NCBI RefSeq assembly: GCF_013359755.1
Contig: NZ_JABMCJ010000079.1
Location: 166,430 to 230,429 of the forward strand
Direction of reading: 5' to 3'
DNA: 64,000 bases
Origin: Tardiphaga robiniae
GTDB lineage: Bacteria > Pseudomonadota > Alphaproteobacteria > Rhizobiales > Xanthobacteraceae
Shown here: piece after piece, positions 20,521 through 33,808 of the stretch
Numbering within the stretch: the first letter of the stretch is position 1
Layout: the number at the start of each line of letters is the position of its first letter
The notes under the pieces: generated by a model
Told to the model about the DNA's origin: nothing
The model's database searches: none
What the model saw: the letters and a program-made list of their open reading frames with translations, nothing else
Position numbers and translations under genes: made by a program

Positions 20521-20550
20521 AAAAAAAAGCGGCGCCCCGAAGGGCGCCGC
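20521..20550 (-). terminator. Rho-independent terminator of lon
   Basis: On the minus strand a 9-base perfect stem GCGGCGCCC/GGGCGCCGC with loop TTCG is followed by eight T residues. It begins 25 bases after the lon stop. Confidence 0.93.
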
Positions 20551-20574
20551 TGATTGTTGTCGAGGATATCAGCC

Positions 20575-23001
<2,427 letters not shown>

Positions 23002-23308
23002 GGCCCATTCCTTTTGCTGTGCCCCCTTGCAAGCAGTCCGCCCGATGGCGCAACCGCACAAGGTGCCGATTTTCCGTCTTTGCTCGGCCGTCTCAGGCTC
23101 TACGTGTCCGGATCGTTATGGCGAATCTTGAGGGAGATTTTGTGTTCGCCGAGAGCATTAGGTGGCTATGGGCCGGGGGGGTGTCAAGTCGCCGAAATAC
23201 CCATGAACAAGGGCGGTTTACAGAGCGTAGCAGCAATAAAATAGGCGGCTGCCGATCACCGGCAGCCGCCTATTGAACTTAAGTCGATGGGCCCGAAAGC
23301 CGCGTGGA
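23002..23308. other. Intergenic region between clpX and lon
   Basis: 307 bases containing the clpX terminator (23240-23274) and, presumably, the lon promoter between 23002 and 23239. I could not identify a convincing heat-shock sigma promoter. Confidence 0.5.
23240..23274 (-). terminator. Rho-independent terminator of clpX
   Basis: A perfect 15-base stem (AATAGGCGGCTGCCG and CGGCAGCCGCCTATT) around a 5-base loop, followed on the minus strand by TTATT; 35 bases after the clpX stop. Confidence 0.9.
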
Positions 23309-24583
23309 TCAGGCGCTTGCGCTGCTCTCCGCGGTCCGGTCCGAACGGTCGGCGTAGATGTAGAGCGGGCGAGCCGTCCCATCCACAACCTCCTTGGAGA
23401 TGACGACTTCCTCGACACCTTCCAGACCGGGCAGATCGAACATGGTTTCAAGCAGGATGCTCTCCAGGATCGACCGCAGACCACGTGCACCGGTCTTGCG
23501 TTCGATAGCCCGGCGGGCCACCGCACCCAGCGCCTCGTCGGCGAAGGTCAGCTCGATGTTCTCCATCTCGAACAGGCGCTGGTACTGCTTGACCAGCGCG
23601 TTCTTCGGCTCGATCAGAATCTTCTTCAGCGAGGTCTCGTCGAGATCCTCGAGTGTCGCGACCACTGGCAGACGACCGACGAATTCGGGGATCAGGCCGT
23701 ACTTCAGCAGATCTTCCGGCTCGACGTGGCGGAAGATTTCACCGGTGCGGCGATCTTCGGGTGCCAGAACCTGCGCTGCGAAGCCGATCGAGGTGGTCCG
23801 TCCACGCGACGAGATGATCTTCTCGAGGCCCGAGAACGCACCGCCGCAAATGAACAGGATGTTCGTCGTATCCACCTGCAGGAATTCCTGCTGCGGATGC
23901 TTGCGGCCGCCCTGCGGAGGCACGGAGGCAACGGTGCCTTCCATGATCTTCAGCAGAGCCTGCTGCACGCCCTCGCCCGACACGTCACGGGTGATCGACG
24001 GATTGTCCGACTTGCGCGAGATCTTGTCGATTTCGTCGATATAGACGATGCCGCGCTGCGCACGCTCGACATTGTAGTCGGCAGCCTGCAGCAGCTTGAG
24101 GATGATGTTCTCGACGTCCTCACCAACATAACCGGCTTCGGTCAGCGTCGTCGCGTCGGCCATCGTGAACGGCACGTCCAGAATGCGGGCGAGCGTCTGC
24201 GCGAGCAGCGTCTTGCCCGAACCGGTCGGACCGATCAGCAGGATGTTCGACTTCGCGAGCTCGACGTCGTTGTGCTTGGTCTGGTGGTTGAGGCGCTTGT
24301 AGTGGTTATGCACCGCGACCGAGAGAACCTTCTTCGCATGGAACTGACCGATGACATAGTCATCGAGCACCTTGCAGATTTCCTTCGGCGTCGGAATGCC
24401 GTCGCGCGACTTGACCAGCGAAGACTTGTTCTCCTCGCGGATGATGTCCATGCAGAGTTCAACACATTCGTCGCAGATGAAGACGGTAGGACCCGCGATC
24501 AGTTTGCGAACTTCGTGCTGGCTCTTGCCGCAGAACGAACAATACAGCGTGTTCTTGGAGTCGCTGGTACCGACCTTACTCAT
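23309..24583 (-). CDS. clpX: ClpX ATP-dependent unfoldase
   Basis: AAA+ subunit that recognises and unfolds substrates for ClpP, 424 residues. The N-terminal zinc-binding domain has C15, C18, C37 and C40; the ATPase has Walker A GPTGSGKT and Walker [11 protein letters not shown]; the IGF-type loop for docking on ClpP is seen as TSIGFAAQV, where the family motif is IGF. The gene lies 445 bases downstream of clpP, so it probably has its own promoter. Confidence 0.97.
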   Translation of the reverse strand: MSKVGTSDSKNTLYCSFCGKSQHEVRKLIAGPTVFICDECVELCMDIIREENKSSLVKSRDGIPTPKEICKVLDDYVIGQFHAKKVLSVAVHNHYKRLNHQTKHNDVELAKSNILLIGPTGSGKTLLAQTLARILDVPFTMADATTLTEAGYVGEDVENIILKLLQAADYNVERAQRGIVYIDEIDKISRKSDNPSITRDVSGEGVQQALLKIMEGTVASVPPQGGRKHPQQEFLQVDTTNILFICGGAFSGLEKIISSRGRTTSIGFAAQVLAPEDRRTGEIFRHVEPEDLLKYGLIPEFVGRLPVVATLEDLDETSLKKILIEPKNALVKQYQRLFEMENIELTFADEALGAVARRAIERKTGARGLRSILESILLETMFDLPGLEGVEEVVISKEVVDGTARPLYIYADRSDRTAESSASA

Positions 24584-25028
24584 TCCTATCTCCGTCCGCC
24601 GTTCGATCTTTGTCTGCCGGTCGCCCAGTTACGGGACATATCCCGTAGATAGAGCAAAATCCGTACCAAAAAAGACCTCGTTCCAGAATGCCGCTCGAAT
24701 CACGGCTCACTCGAATCCCCGCGATACTAACCGATCCGCATCAGCGAACCATGCTGACAGCCGATGATCAAGAATTCGCTAATCGGCTCCATCGCCTGGA
24801 GCGTGACAATAGCGTGATTTGCGGCATTTGCGCGGGAGAACCCCGAAAATTGGGGAACGTTGCGTGAATGACACCACCCGACCAGCACGAAAGCGGAACT
24901 CTCGCGTCTGCTGGCGTCGGCACATAGTACCAATTCGGGAATAACTTGATCGATATGGCTTGCTTGGGACAGGCGGCGCGCGGGCGCCGTCTGTCTCGGT
25001 CTCGATATGTTCGCCGAAACGGCGTCGT
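24584..25028. other. Intergenic region between clpP and clpX
   Basis: 445 bases. A 68-residue frame on the minus strand (24727-24933) has no recognisable motif and I do not call it a gene. The clpX promoter must lie here, but I see no clear consensus. The stretch just before clpX (24640-24680) is AT-richer than the surroundings. Confidence 0.4.
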
Positions 25029-25664
25029 TTAGGCCGGCTTCGCCGGGGTCGATTCTTCAGCGCGCTTGTCGATGACCTTGTCGATCAGCCCGAAATCCTT
25101 CGCCTGATCCGCCGTCATGAAGTTATCGCGCTCGAGCGCGTTGTGAATGTCCTCGTAAGCACGTCCCGTGTGCTTCACATAGATCTCGTTGAGCCGGCGC
25201 TTCAGGCTCTCTACTTCCTTGGCATGGATCAGGATGTCGGTGGCCTGGCCCTGGAAGCCGCCTGACGGCTGATGAACCATGATGCGGGCGTTCGGCAGCG
25301 CAAAGCGCATGTCCTTTGCGCCAGCCGTCAGCAACAGCGAACCCATCGACGCAGCCTGACCGACGCACAGCGTCGACACCGGCGGACGGATGAACTGCAT
25401 GGTGTCGTAGATCGCCAGACCCGACGTCACCACGCCACCAGGCGAGTTGATGTACATCGAGATTTCCTTCTTCGGATTCTCGGCTTCGAGAAACAGAAGC
25501 TGGGCAACGGTCAGTGTCGACATGCCATCCTCGACCGGACCGGTCACGAAGATGATGCGCTCCTTCAGAAGGCGCGAAAAGATATCGTAAGCCCGTTCGC
25601 CGCGGTTGGTCTGTTCGACCACCATCGGGACGAGGTTCATGTAGGTTTCTACCGGATCGCGCAT
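25029..25664 (-). CDS. clpP: ClpP protease catalytic subunit
   Basis: Self-compartmentalised serine protease, 211 residues. The catalytic triad is S106 (GQAASMGS), H131 (MVHQPSGG) and D180. The start [19 protein letters not shown] is standard and carries a short propeptide region. It lies downstream of tig in the same direction with about 310 bases between; the tig terminator separates them. Confidence 0.97.
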   Translation of the reverse strand: MRDPVETYMNLVPMVVEQTNRGERAYDIFSRLLKERIIFVTGPVEDGMSTLTVAQLLFLEAENPKKEISMYINSPGGVVTSGLAIYDTMQFIRPPVSTLCVGQAASMGSLLLTAGAKDMRFALPNARIMVHQPSGGFQGQATDILIHAKEVESLKRRLNEIYVKHTGRAYEDIHNALERDNFMTADQAKDFGLIDKVIDKRAEESTPAKPA

Positions 25665-25974
25665 TGATCACCCGAAAGGTTGGAGGAGACACACGTCCAT
25701 CGGCAAGACTGGAACCGGTTACGGTTTGCCGGGAGAGGACGAACGTCCCGTGATGCAGGAACAACAAACAGAGCCCACAGATATGGACCAATCGAGCAGC
25801 AACAAGACCACCGGTCCACATGCCGCCCTGAACCTCAGTTCAAGCCGATTCGGACGGCCACCGCAAAGCGCTGGAGCCCTTTTGGAACCTGTTTCGAGCG
25901 GTATCCTTAACGTCAAAACGCCGGCTGGAGGACCCGGCCGGCGTTTCTTTTAACGTCTTCTAAGAAGCTGCGGC
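25665..25974. other. Intergenic region between tig and clpP
   Basis: 310 bases holding the tig terminator (25916-25946) and the presumed clpP promoter. A 75-residue plus-strand frame (25726-25953) reads into the terminator hairpin and is most likely spurious. Confidence 0.4.
25916..25946 (-). terminator. Terminator after tig, possibly bidirectional
   Basis: AAACGCCGGC and GCCGGCGTTT form a perfect 10-base stem around an 11-base loop; the minus strand continues with T residues, 29 bases after the tig stop. Confidence 0.8.
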
Positions 25975-27327
25975 TCAGGCCGCGGTCTTCTCGTCCTCGT
26001 CCTTGTAAAGGTCGTCCTTGGACACCTTCTTCTCGGTCACATTGGCCAGTTCGAGGATGAAGTCGACGACCTTGTCCTCGTAGATCGGTGCACGAAGCTG
26101 GGCCAGCGCGTTGGGATTGCTGCGGTAAAAGTCCCACACTTCCTTCTCGCGGCCCGGCATCGAGCGGGCGCGCTCGATCACGGCACGGCTGACCTCGTCA
26201 TCGCTGACGGTGATCTTGTTCTTCTCGCCGATCTCCGAGAGCACGAGACCGAGGCGCACGCGGCGATCGGCGATCTTGCGGTACTCTTCCTGAGCGGCTT
26301 CTTCGGTGGTGTCCTCGTCGGCGAAGGTCTTGCCCGACGATGCCATCTCCTGCTGGATCGAATTCCACATCAGCTTGAACTCTTCGTCGACCAGCGACGG
26401 AGGCGCATCGAACTTGTGGGTCTCGTCGAGACGGTCGAGCAGCAGGCGCTTGACGCGCTGGCGGGTCGCACCGGCGAATTCGGCAACCAGACGCTCGCGT
26501 GCGGCTTCCTTCAGCTTGTCGAGGGACTCGAGGCCGAGGGTCTTGGCGAACTCGTCGTCGATCACGGTGTCGACCGGCGATTCCACCTTGGCCGCGGTGG
26601 TCTCGAACTCGGCGGCCTTACCGGCCAGCGTCTCGCTCGCATAGTTGACCGGGAACGACACCTTGAGGGTGCGGGTCTCGCCGGCGGCGATACCGATCAG
26701 CTGGTCCTCGAAGCCCGGGATGAAGGTGTTGGAGCCGATCGCAACCGGGATCTCCTCGCCGGTACCGCCCTCGAAGGCGACGCCGTCGATGGTGCCTTTG
26801 AAGTTGACCGTAACGCGGTCGCCTGACTCGGCCTTGCCAGCCTTCTCGGTGAACGAACGATTCTGGTCGGCGACGCGCTTGATCGCTTCATCGACGTCCG
26901 CATCGGTCACTTCGGCCACCGGCTTCTCGACGGTGAAGCTCTTGAAGTCGGCGAGCGCGATCGGCGGCACGACTTCGATGGCGACGGTGTAATTGAGGTC
27001 CGACTTGCCCGACAGGATGTCTTCGACTTCCTTCTGCTCGGTCGGCATCGTGATCTTCGGCTCGGAAGCGAGCTTGAAGCCACGCTCGGTGAAGATCTGC
27101 GTGTTGGTGTCGCGGATCAATTCATCGACGGTCTCGGCGGCAACCGAGCGACCATAGAGACGCTTCAGGTGACCGACGGGAACTTTGCCCGGGCGGAAGC
27201 CGTTGAGCTTGACCTTGCCCTTCATGTCATCGAGGCGCGCATCGACCTTGGCTTCGATGTCGGCAGCCGGCACGTTGACCGAGAACTCGCGCTTCAATCC
27301 CTCGGAGAGGGTTTCATTCACCTGCAT
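25975..27327 (-). CDS. tig: Trigger factor, ribosome-associated chaperone
   Basis: Peptidyl-prolyl isomerase and chaperone that docks at the ribosomal exit tunnel, 450 residues. The ribosome-binding loop near residue 45 is seen as [17 protein letters not shown]; the FKBP-type PPIase domain spans about 155-245 ([20 protein letters not shown]); the rest is the helical C-terminal arms. The C-terminus is Lys/Glu/Asp-rich. It is followed by clpP and clpX, the usual bacterial order. Confidence 0.97.
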   Translation of the reverse strand: MQVNETLSEGLKREFSVNVPAADIEAKVDARLDDMKGKVKLNGFRPGKVPVGHLKRLYGRSVAAETVDELIRDTNTQIFTERGFKLASEPKITMPTEQKEVEDILSGKSDLNYTVAIEVVPPIALADFKSFTVEKPVAEVTDADVDEAIKRVADQNRSFTEKAGKAESGDRVTVNFKGTIDGVAFEGGTGEEIPVAIGSNTFIPGFEDQLIGIAAGETRTLKVSFPVNYASETLAGKAAEFETTAAKVESPVDTVIDDEFAKTLGLESLDKLKEAARERLVAEFAGATRQRVKRLLLDRLDETHKFDAPPSLVDEEFKLMWNSIQQEMASSGKTFADEDTTEEAAQEEYRKIADRRVRLGLVLSEIGEKNKITVSDDEVSRAVIERARSMPGREKEVWDFYRSNPNALAQLRAPIYEDKVVDFILELANVTEKKVSKDDLYKDEDEKTAA

Positions 27328-27488
27328 GGCGTCAATCTTCTTCCCGCTTGGTCCGGCCCAATGGCCCGGACATTGTAAATCTGTGCGGCATCAGGCCAGA
27401 GCCTGCGCCGGTCGTGCGAACTGTCTCTGCAAGGCCAACCTTGCGGAAACACGTCCGAAAATCGTCATGGTCAAACGCTATGTGCGCT

Positions 27489-27573
<85 letters not shown>

Positions 27574-27723
27574 GAAAAACATCATGTCCGGCCGCGATGT
27601 CGCGAGCGGCGGGCTTATAACATGGGGACCGTGGTTCGCAGCAAAAAAATGGTCACATAGCGGCTTACTTGCCGCAGCCCCGGCAACTGGACTTTGGCGC
27701 GGCAAAATGGTCGGGATTTGGGC

Positions 27724-29040
27724 ATGACGAACCGTTTTCTCCCTCTTACGCGCCGGACCTTGCTTGCAGGTGCCGGGAGCGCACTGATCACCCCGATTCT
27801 GCCCCGGGTCAGCCTCACGCAAGCCGTCGCCGCGCTGGAACTACAGGCCAAGGCTGACCCCTTCCCGGTGAAGCCCGGCGCCTCCGCTGAGGCCTGGACC
27901 CTCCATTCGCCCCAGAAGGGTCCGCTGCGCTTCAACCGCGGCGACGAGATCACAGTTCAACTCGCCAATCAGCTGCCGGTCCCTATCGTCTTGAACTGCC
28001 GAGGCATTAACGGCTCGTCCGGGATCGGGCCGCTGCTCGACCGCAAGCCGGTCGCCGCCGGGGCCAAGGACGCGTTCAAGCTGCAGATGCGCAGCGCCGG
28101 CACGTCGTATCTGGACATGCGCCTGCTCGGCGACGGTCAGGCGCTGCCGTCCCAGGTTCGCAGCCTGGTCGTCCAGGAGAGCGATCCGATCGAGGTGGAC
28201 CGCGACGAGGTGCTGCTGATCGAGGACTTCCGCCTCAGGCCGGACGGCGGTCTGCTCGCCCCCGCCAGTGATCCGAAAGACGCCGCGGCGCTGTTCCTGA
28301 TCAACCGGAAATCCACGCTGGAGCTGTCGGCCCGCGTCAACGAACGGCTCAGGCTCCGTCTCATCAATGGCTGCCAACGCAATGTGGTTGCTATAAAATT
28401 TGACGATCACGAGGTCCGTGTGATGGCCATCGACGGTCAGCCCTCGGAGCCATTCCCTGCCCGTAATAATCAGGTGGTGCTGGCGCCCGGAACGCGGGTT
28501 GACGTCTTCCTCGACGCCGTCAGGCCGGCGGGATCGACCTCGGCGATCCTGCTCCATGACGGCAAGACAGCCCGGCCGATCGGCCAGATCCAAATGTCCA
28601 ACGATCCGCCGCTACGGGCCACGCCCCTGCCGGCCGCCGCGCCGCTGCCCTCCAACGGTTTGCCAGCTCAGCTCGATCTCAAGGGCGCGCTGCGCGTCGA
28701 TATGGCCCTGAGCGCCGTCAGTCCCGAATGGGTGAAGCCGGTCGATCTGTCCGCCAGCACGCCGCCGGCATTCCGGACCAAGCCCGGCCGCACCGTGGTG
28801 CTTGCGCTGACCAACCGGGCCACCAGACCGATGGTATTCCAGATCCACGGCCATCACGTCCGCCTGCTCGACAGGCTCGACGACGGCTGGAAGCCGTTCT
28901 GGCTCGACACCCTGGCGCTGGACGTCGGCCAGACCCAGCGCATCGCCTTTGCCGCCAACAATGTCGGGCGCTGGCTGATGGAGGCCTTCGTCGCTGACTG
29001 GGCCGCCCCGCGGCAGGTCCGCTGGTACGGCGTCGACTGA
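27724..29040 (+). CDS. Tat-exported multicopper-oxidase-fold protein lacking copper ligands
   Basis: A 438-residue protein with a twin-arginine signal (R10-R11 in LTRRTLLAGAG) and three cupredoxin-like domains of the multicopper oxidase family. The positions that normally carry the four copper-binding His motifs are changed: NCRG at 91-94 stands where HWHG is expected, FQIHGHHVRLL (373-383) is a remnant of the HPFHLHGH motif, and RWLMEAFVADW (417-427) replaces the HCHI motif. It is therefore probably not a copper oxidase and resembles SufI/FtsP, a structural cell-division member of the fold. The start at 27724 is chosen to begin just before the Tat signal. It is monocistronic. Confidence 0.82.
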   Translation: MTNRFLPLTRRTLLAGAGSALITPILPRVSLTQAVAALELQAKADPFPVKPGASAEAWTLHSPQKGPLRFNRGDEITVQLANQLPVPIVLNCRGINGSSGIGPLLDRKPVAAGAKDAFKLQMRSAGTSYLDMRLLGDGQALPSQVRSLVVQESDPIEVDRDEVLLIEDFRLRPDGGLLAPASDPKDAAALFLINRKSTLELSARVNERLRLRLINGCQRNVVAIKFDDHEVRVMAIDGQPSEPFPARNNQVVLAPGTRVDVFLDAVRPAGSTSAILLHDGKTARPIGQIQMSNDPPLRATPLPAAAPLPSNGLPAQLDLKGALRVDMALSAVSPEWVKPVDLSASTPPAFRTKPGRTVVLALTNRATRPMVFQIHGHHVRLLDRLDDGWKPFWLDTLALDVGQTQRIAFAANNVGRWLMEAFVADWAAPRQVRWYGVD

Positions 29041-29047
29041 GAGGTCG

Positions 29048-30544
29048 TCAGTATTGGATACCGAGCTGGTCGTAGAGCCGACGGAACACCGCCGGCAGCA
29101 CCTCGGTCAGATCCTCGGCGATCAGCCCCGGCCCAGCTTCGCTGCCGGCCTCGCCATGCATCCAGACGCCGATACAGGCGGCCTCATAGGCCGGAACGCC
29201 TTGCGCCAGCAGCGCGCCGATAATCCCGGCCAGCACGTCGCCGGAACCGGCAGTCGCCAGCCATGGCGGCGCGTTGGCAGCGATGGCGGCCCGGCCATCA
29301 GGCGACGCCACGACCGTATCCGGCCCCTTCAACAGCACGATAGCACCTGACTCTTGCGCCGCCAGACGAACCCGCTCCAGTTTAGATACCGCTGGATGTT
29401 CCCCATCCATCTTGCTGAAGATGCGCGAAAATTCACCTTCGTGAGGCGTCAACACGACGCTGGATTCCGGGCTGGCCTTGATCAGATCAAACAGCCGTTC
29501 GGGCGCCTCCGCGAAGCTGGTCAGCGCATCCGCGTCGAGCACCGTATGCCGCTTCGTGGCCAGGATGGTCTCCACGAACATCCGCGTCCGCTCGCCGATG
29601 CCAGCGCCCGGCCCGATCACGCAGGCTGACACCTTGCCACCGATCAGCGCGGCGAACTCCGCCGCCGTATCCACCGGCCGCACCATCACCGCCGTCAGCG
29701 CGGCTGCATTGACCGCCAGCGCATCGCGCGGCGACGCCACCGTCACCAGCCCCGCCCCGCCGCGCAGCGCCGCGCGGGCGGACAGCCGGGCAGCGCCCGT
29801 GGCGGCGATGTCGCCGGAGACAACCACGGCATGGCCGCGCGAGAATTTGTGGCTGTTGATTTTCGGCACCGGAAACGCGTCGGCCCACAGGCCCGGATTG
29901 TTCTCGAATGTCTGCGGGCGGATTTCCGCCAGCACATCCTCGTCGATGCCGATGTCGATCACCCGCAGCCGGCCACAATGCACCCGGCCCGGAACCAGTA
30001 GATGACCGGGCTTGGGCCTGAAGAACGTCACGGTCTCGGTCGCCCTGATAGCGCCGCCCATCACGGCCCCTGAATCGCCGTTGACACCGCTCGGCAGGTC
30101 AACAGCCAGTACGGGCACGCCGGCCGCATTGATGGCGTCGATCATGATCAGCGGATCGCCCTTGACCGGACGATTGAGCCCGGCGCCGAACAGCGCATCG
30201 ATGATCAAAGCCGGCTGCCCGATCAGCGAGGGATCACAGGGCAGCACCTCACCCTTCCATCCCTTGGCAGCCAGCGCCGCATCGCCCTTCAGCGTTGCCC
30301 GGTCGCAGAGCAGGATCACCGAAACGTCACGCCCCTGCGCCGCGAGCTCGGCCGCCGCGACGAAGCCATCACCGCCATTGTTGCCACGACCGGCAACGAC
30401 CAGGATCGCCCCCTCCTCGGCCAGTTCGCCCGCCACATCCGCGACCGCCCGTCCGGCGGCGCGCATGAGTTTGAAGCCTGGCGTGCCCGCCGCAATCGTG
30501 AGTTGATCAGCGCGCGCCATCTCGTCGGTCGTTAGAATATCCAT
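29048..30544 (-). CDS. nnrDE: Bifunctional NAD(P)HX epimerase/dehydratase
   Basis: Repairs hydrated NADH and NADPH. The N-terminal YjeF_N epimerase domain (about 1-215) has GRGNNGGDGFVAA and VDLPSGVNGDSG; the C-terminal ADP/ATP-dependent dehydratase domain (about 230-495) has LTPHEGEFSRIF and ATAGSGDVLAGII. 498 residues with the start at 30544, which has GAGAAG upstream. It converges with the cupredoxin gene (7 bases apart) and is divergent from glnB. Fused form is common in bacteria. Confidence 0.94.
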   Translation of the reverse strand: MDILTTDEMARADQLTIAAGTPGFKLMRAAGRAVADVAGELAEEGAILVVAGRGNNGGDGFVAAAELAAQGRDVSVILLCDRATLKGDAALAAKGWKGEVLPCDPSLIGQPALIIDALFGAGLNRPVKGDPLIMIDAINAAGVPVLAVDLPSGVNGDSGAVMGGAIRATETVTFFRPKPGHLLVPGRVHCGRLRVIDIGIDEDVLAEIRPQTFENNPGLWADAFPVPKINSHKFSRGHAVVVSGDIAATGAARLSARAALRGGAGLVTVASPRDALAVNAAALTAVMVRPVDTAAEFAALIGGKVSACVIGPGAGIGERTRMFVETILATKRHTVLDADALTSFAEAPERLFDLIKASPESSVVLTPHEGEFSRIFSKMDGEHPAVSKLERVRLAAQESGAIVLLKGPDTVVASPDGRAAIAANAPPWLATAGSGDVLAGIIGALLAQGVPAYEAACIGVWMHGEAGSEAGPGLIAEDLTEVLPAVFRRLYDQLGIQY

Positions 30545-31325
<781 letters not shown>

Positions 31326-31387
31326 CGGACTGGACGCTCTCCAAGCCGGGTGCTATCCGACATTCAACGCTTCAAGGCGTCACCAAA

Positions 31388-31407
31388 AAGGCTGCTTCGG
31401 CAGCCTT
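31388..31407 (+). terminator. Hairpin between glnB and glnA
   Basis: AAGGCTGC, TTCG tetraloop, GCAGCCTT, followed by CTGTTGTTG. It could be a partial terminator that separates glnB and glnA expression. Confidence 0.55.
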
Positions 31408-31512
31408 CTGTTGTTGACGGTTTGTCTTGTTGAAAACATGCCGTTGTGACCTGATCGTCACGACAGATTGTTACGTCCCGGAAATCGGCCCGCAAAAAAG
31501 GTAGGGAGCCCC

Positions 31513-32922
31513 ATGACGACCGCCAAAGAAGTCCTGCAGTCCATCAAGGACAATGACGTCAAGTACGTCGACCTGCGTTTCACCGATCCCCGCGGCAAGT
31601 GGCAGCACGTGACCTTCGACGTCTCGATGGTCGATGAAGAAATGTTTGCCGAAGGCACCATGTTCGACGGTTCCTCGATCGCCGGCTGGAAGGCGATCAA
31701 CGAGTCCGACATGATGCTGATGCTGGATCCGGCAACGGCGACGATCGATCCGTTCTTCGCAGAGACCACCATGGTCATCACCTGCGACATTCTCGAGCCC
31801 TCCACCGGCGAGCCCTATAACCGCGACCCGCGCGGCATCGCCAAGAAGGCCGAAGCCATGGTCAAGTCCATGGGCATCGGCGACACCGTGTTCGTCGGTC
31901 CGGAAGCCGAATTCTTCGTGTTCGACGACGTCCGCTTCTCGAGCGACCCCTACAACACCGGCTTCAAGCTCGACTCGTCCGAATTGCCGACCAACTCCGG
32001 CACCGAATATGAAGGCGGCAATCTCGGCCACCGCATCCGCACCAAGGGCGGCTACTTCCCCGTCCCGCCGCAGGACTCGGTGCAGGACATGCGCTCGGAA
32101 ATGCTCGGCGCGATGGCGCGCATGGGCGTCAAGGTCGAGAAGCATCACCACGAAGTGGCGTCCGCCCAGCACGAACTCGGTATGAAGTTCGACACGCTGA
32201 CCTACATGGCCGACCAGATGCAGATCTATAAGTATTGCATCCATCAGGTCGCGCACATCTACGGCAAGACCGCCACCTTCATGCCGAAGCCCGTCTTCGG
32301 CGACAACGGCTCGGGCATGCATGTGCACCAGTCGATCTGGAAGGACGGCAAGCCAACCTTCGCCGGCAACAAGTACGCCGATCTCTCCGAGACCTGCCTC
32401 CACTACATCGGCGGCATCATCAAGCACGCCAAGGCGATCAACGCCTTCACCAATCCGTCGACCAACTCCTACAAGCGTCTGGTCCCCGGCTACGAAGCCC
32501 CGGTGCTGCTCGCCTACTCCGCGCGCAACCGCTCGGCCTCCTGCCGCATCCCCTACACCACCAACCCGAAGGCCAAGCGCGTCGAAGTCCGCTTCCCGGA
32601 TCCGATGGCCAATCCGTATCTCGCTTTCGCCGCGATGCTGATGGCCGGTCTCGACGGCATCAAGAACAAGATCGATCCGGGTCCGGCCATGGACAAGGAC
32701 CTCTATGATCTGCCGAAGGAAGAGCTGAAGTCGATCCCGACGGTGTGCGGTTCGCTCCGTGAAGCCCTCGAGAACCTCGACAAGGATCGCGGCTTCCTCA
32801 AGAACGGTGGCGTGTTCGATGACGACTTCATCGACTCCTATATCGAACTGAAGATGACCGAAGTGATGCGTTACGAAATGACGCCGCACCCGGTCGAATT
32901 CGACATGTACTACTCGCTGTAA
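31513..32922 (+). CDS. glnA: Glutamine synthetase type I
   Basis: Assimilates ammonium by ATP-dependent amidation of glutamate; dodecameric cytoplasmic enzyme, 469 residues. Signatures: [18 protein letters not shown], the ATP/metal segment [26 protein letters not shown] near the C-terminal half, and the adenylylation site Y398 in DLYDLPKEE. The start at 31513 has GTAGGGAG upstream. It lies 187 bases after glnB; adenylylation and P-II link the two genes functionally. Confidence 0.97.
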   Translation: MTTAKEVLQSIKDNDVKYVDLRFTDPRGKWQHVTFDVSMVDEEMFAEGTMFDGSSIAGWKAINESDMMLMLDPATATIDPFFAETTMVITCDILEPSTGEPYNRDPRGIAKKAEAMVKSMGIGDTVFVGPEAEFFVFDDVRFSSDPYNTGFKLDSSELPTNSGTEYEGGNLGHRIRTKGGYFPVPPQDSVQDMRSEMLGAMARMGVKVEKHHHEVASAQHELGMKFDTLTYMADQMQIYKYCIHQVAHIYGKTATFMPKPVFGDNGSGMHVHQSIWKDGKPTFAGNKYADLSETCLHYIGGIIKHAKAINAFTNPSTNSYKRLVPGYEAPVLLAYSARNRSASCRIPYTTNPKAKRVEVRFPDPMANPYLAFAAMLMAGLDGIKNKIDPGPAMDKDLYDLPKEELKSIPTVCGSLREALENLDKDRGFLKNGGVFDDDFIDSYIELKMTEVMRYEMTPHPVEFDMYYSL

Positions 32923-32952
32923 TTCCGTAGGGATCGCAGTTCGAACGATCAG

Positions 32953-32979
32953 GGCGCTCCGGAAACGGGGCGCCTTTTT
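32953..32979 (+). terminator. Terminator of glnA
   Basis: A 9-base stem (GGCGCTCCG/CGGGGCGCC, one G-T pair) with loop GAAA and a run of five T residues, 30 bases after the stop. Confidence 0.9.
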
Positions 32980-32999
32980 CGTTGCGCTTCTCCTGTCGC

Positions 33000-33686
33000 C
33001 TATTTCCGGGCGAGAGCCATCGCCGGTTCAGGCGTGTTCGGGAAGCCTATCGCCGCAAGCGCCCTGGCTGCTTCGCCTTCGCTGGCGGCCCACGGCAGCA
33101 TCGTGGTGACACCGCGCGTGACGGGTTCGCCGAGACTCCCGCCGAAATCGATCGGCCACAGACCATTCGGCACCGCCTCGACCGTGATGCCGCGCAGCCG
33201 CGTGCCAGCGCCGAGAGGCGACAGATCATCCGGCTGCAGCCGCCGCGCCGTCGATGCATCCCGGGGGTCTGTGAAACTAGCCAGCACCGGCATCAATTCG
33301 CCGGTCACCGGAACGGCGCCGGTCTGGCTGCTGACATCGCGAAAGGCGATCTTGCGCCCCGCCGCCTGATAGGCGCGCATCGCCACGAAATTGGCGCCGT
33401 CGAAATCCGCGCTGCCCTTGTCGTCGTGCAGCATCAGCGCGGCGAGATTCCTGCCGCCGCCGAGATCGACGACCACGGCATCGCCCCGTGACGTCACCTT
33501 GCCGGCAGGTTGGTAGCCCCGATAGGGATGCACGGAGACGACATTCGAGGCCGACTTCACGCTGTCCGGCGTCTCGACCTCCATGGTCAGCCGATATTTG
33601 TGCGCGGGCCGGTTGATCCGGATCTGATCGCCGATCACCAGGGCAGCGAGCAGTCCGAGCGGACCGACCCATTTCAGCATGTTCAT
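33000..33686 (-). CDS. Uncharacterised membrane-anchored protein
   Basis: A 228-residue protein with one N-terminal hydrophobic segment (about 4-18, WVGPLGLLAALVIG) and no further span, so it is probably anchored with the rest in the periplasm. The start at 33686 has a GGGAGG element 9 bases upstream. The body is beta-rich, with GRNLAALMLHDDKGS and RRLQPDDLSPLGAGTRLRG. I recognise no family. It converges with glnA and is divergent from the AI-2E family gene. Confidence 0.75.
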   Translation of the reverse strand: MNMLKWVGPLGLLAALVIGDQIRINRPAHKYRLTMEVETPDSVKSASNVVSVHPYRGYQPAGKVTSRGDAVVVDLGGGRNLAALMLHDDKGSADFDGANFVAMRAYQAAGRKIAFRDVSSQTGAVPVTGELMPVLASFTDPRDASTARRLQPDDLSPLGAGTRLRGITVEAVPNGLWPIDFGGSLGEPVTRGVTTMLPWAASEGEAARALAAIGFPNTPEPAMALARK

Positions 33687-33808
33687 TATTATTGGCCTCC
33701 CCCATCGGCCATGCACGATCGCGACGGAGACGTCAAAGCGGCGATATGTCTTGATCCCCGATGCAATTGACGGAACAGTGAAAGTCCAATCGATGCAGAG
33801 GATCCACC

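Noticed and set aside
24727..24933. 68-residue minus-strand frame between clpP and clpX
   Set aside because: No ribosome site, no recognisable domain and odd composition; likely chance.
25726..25953. 75-residue plus-strand frame between tig and clpP
   Set aside because: It ends inside the tig terminator hairpin and has low-complexity sequence.
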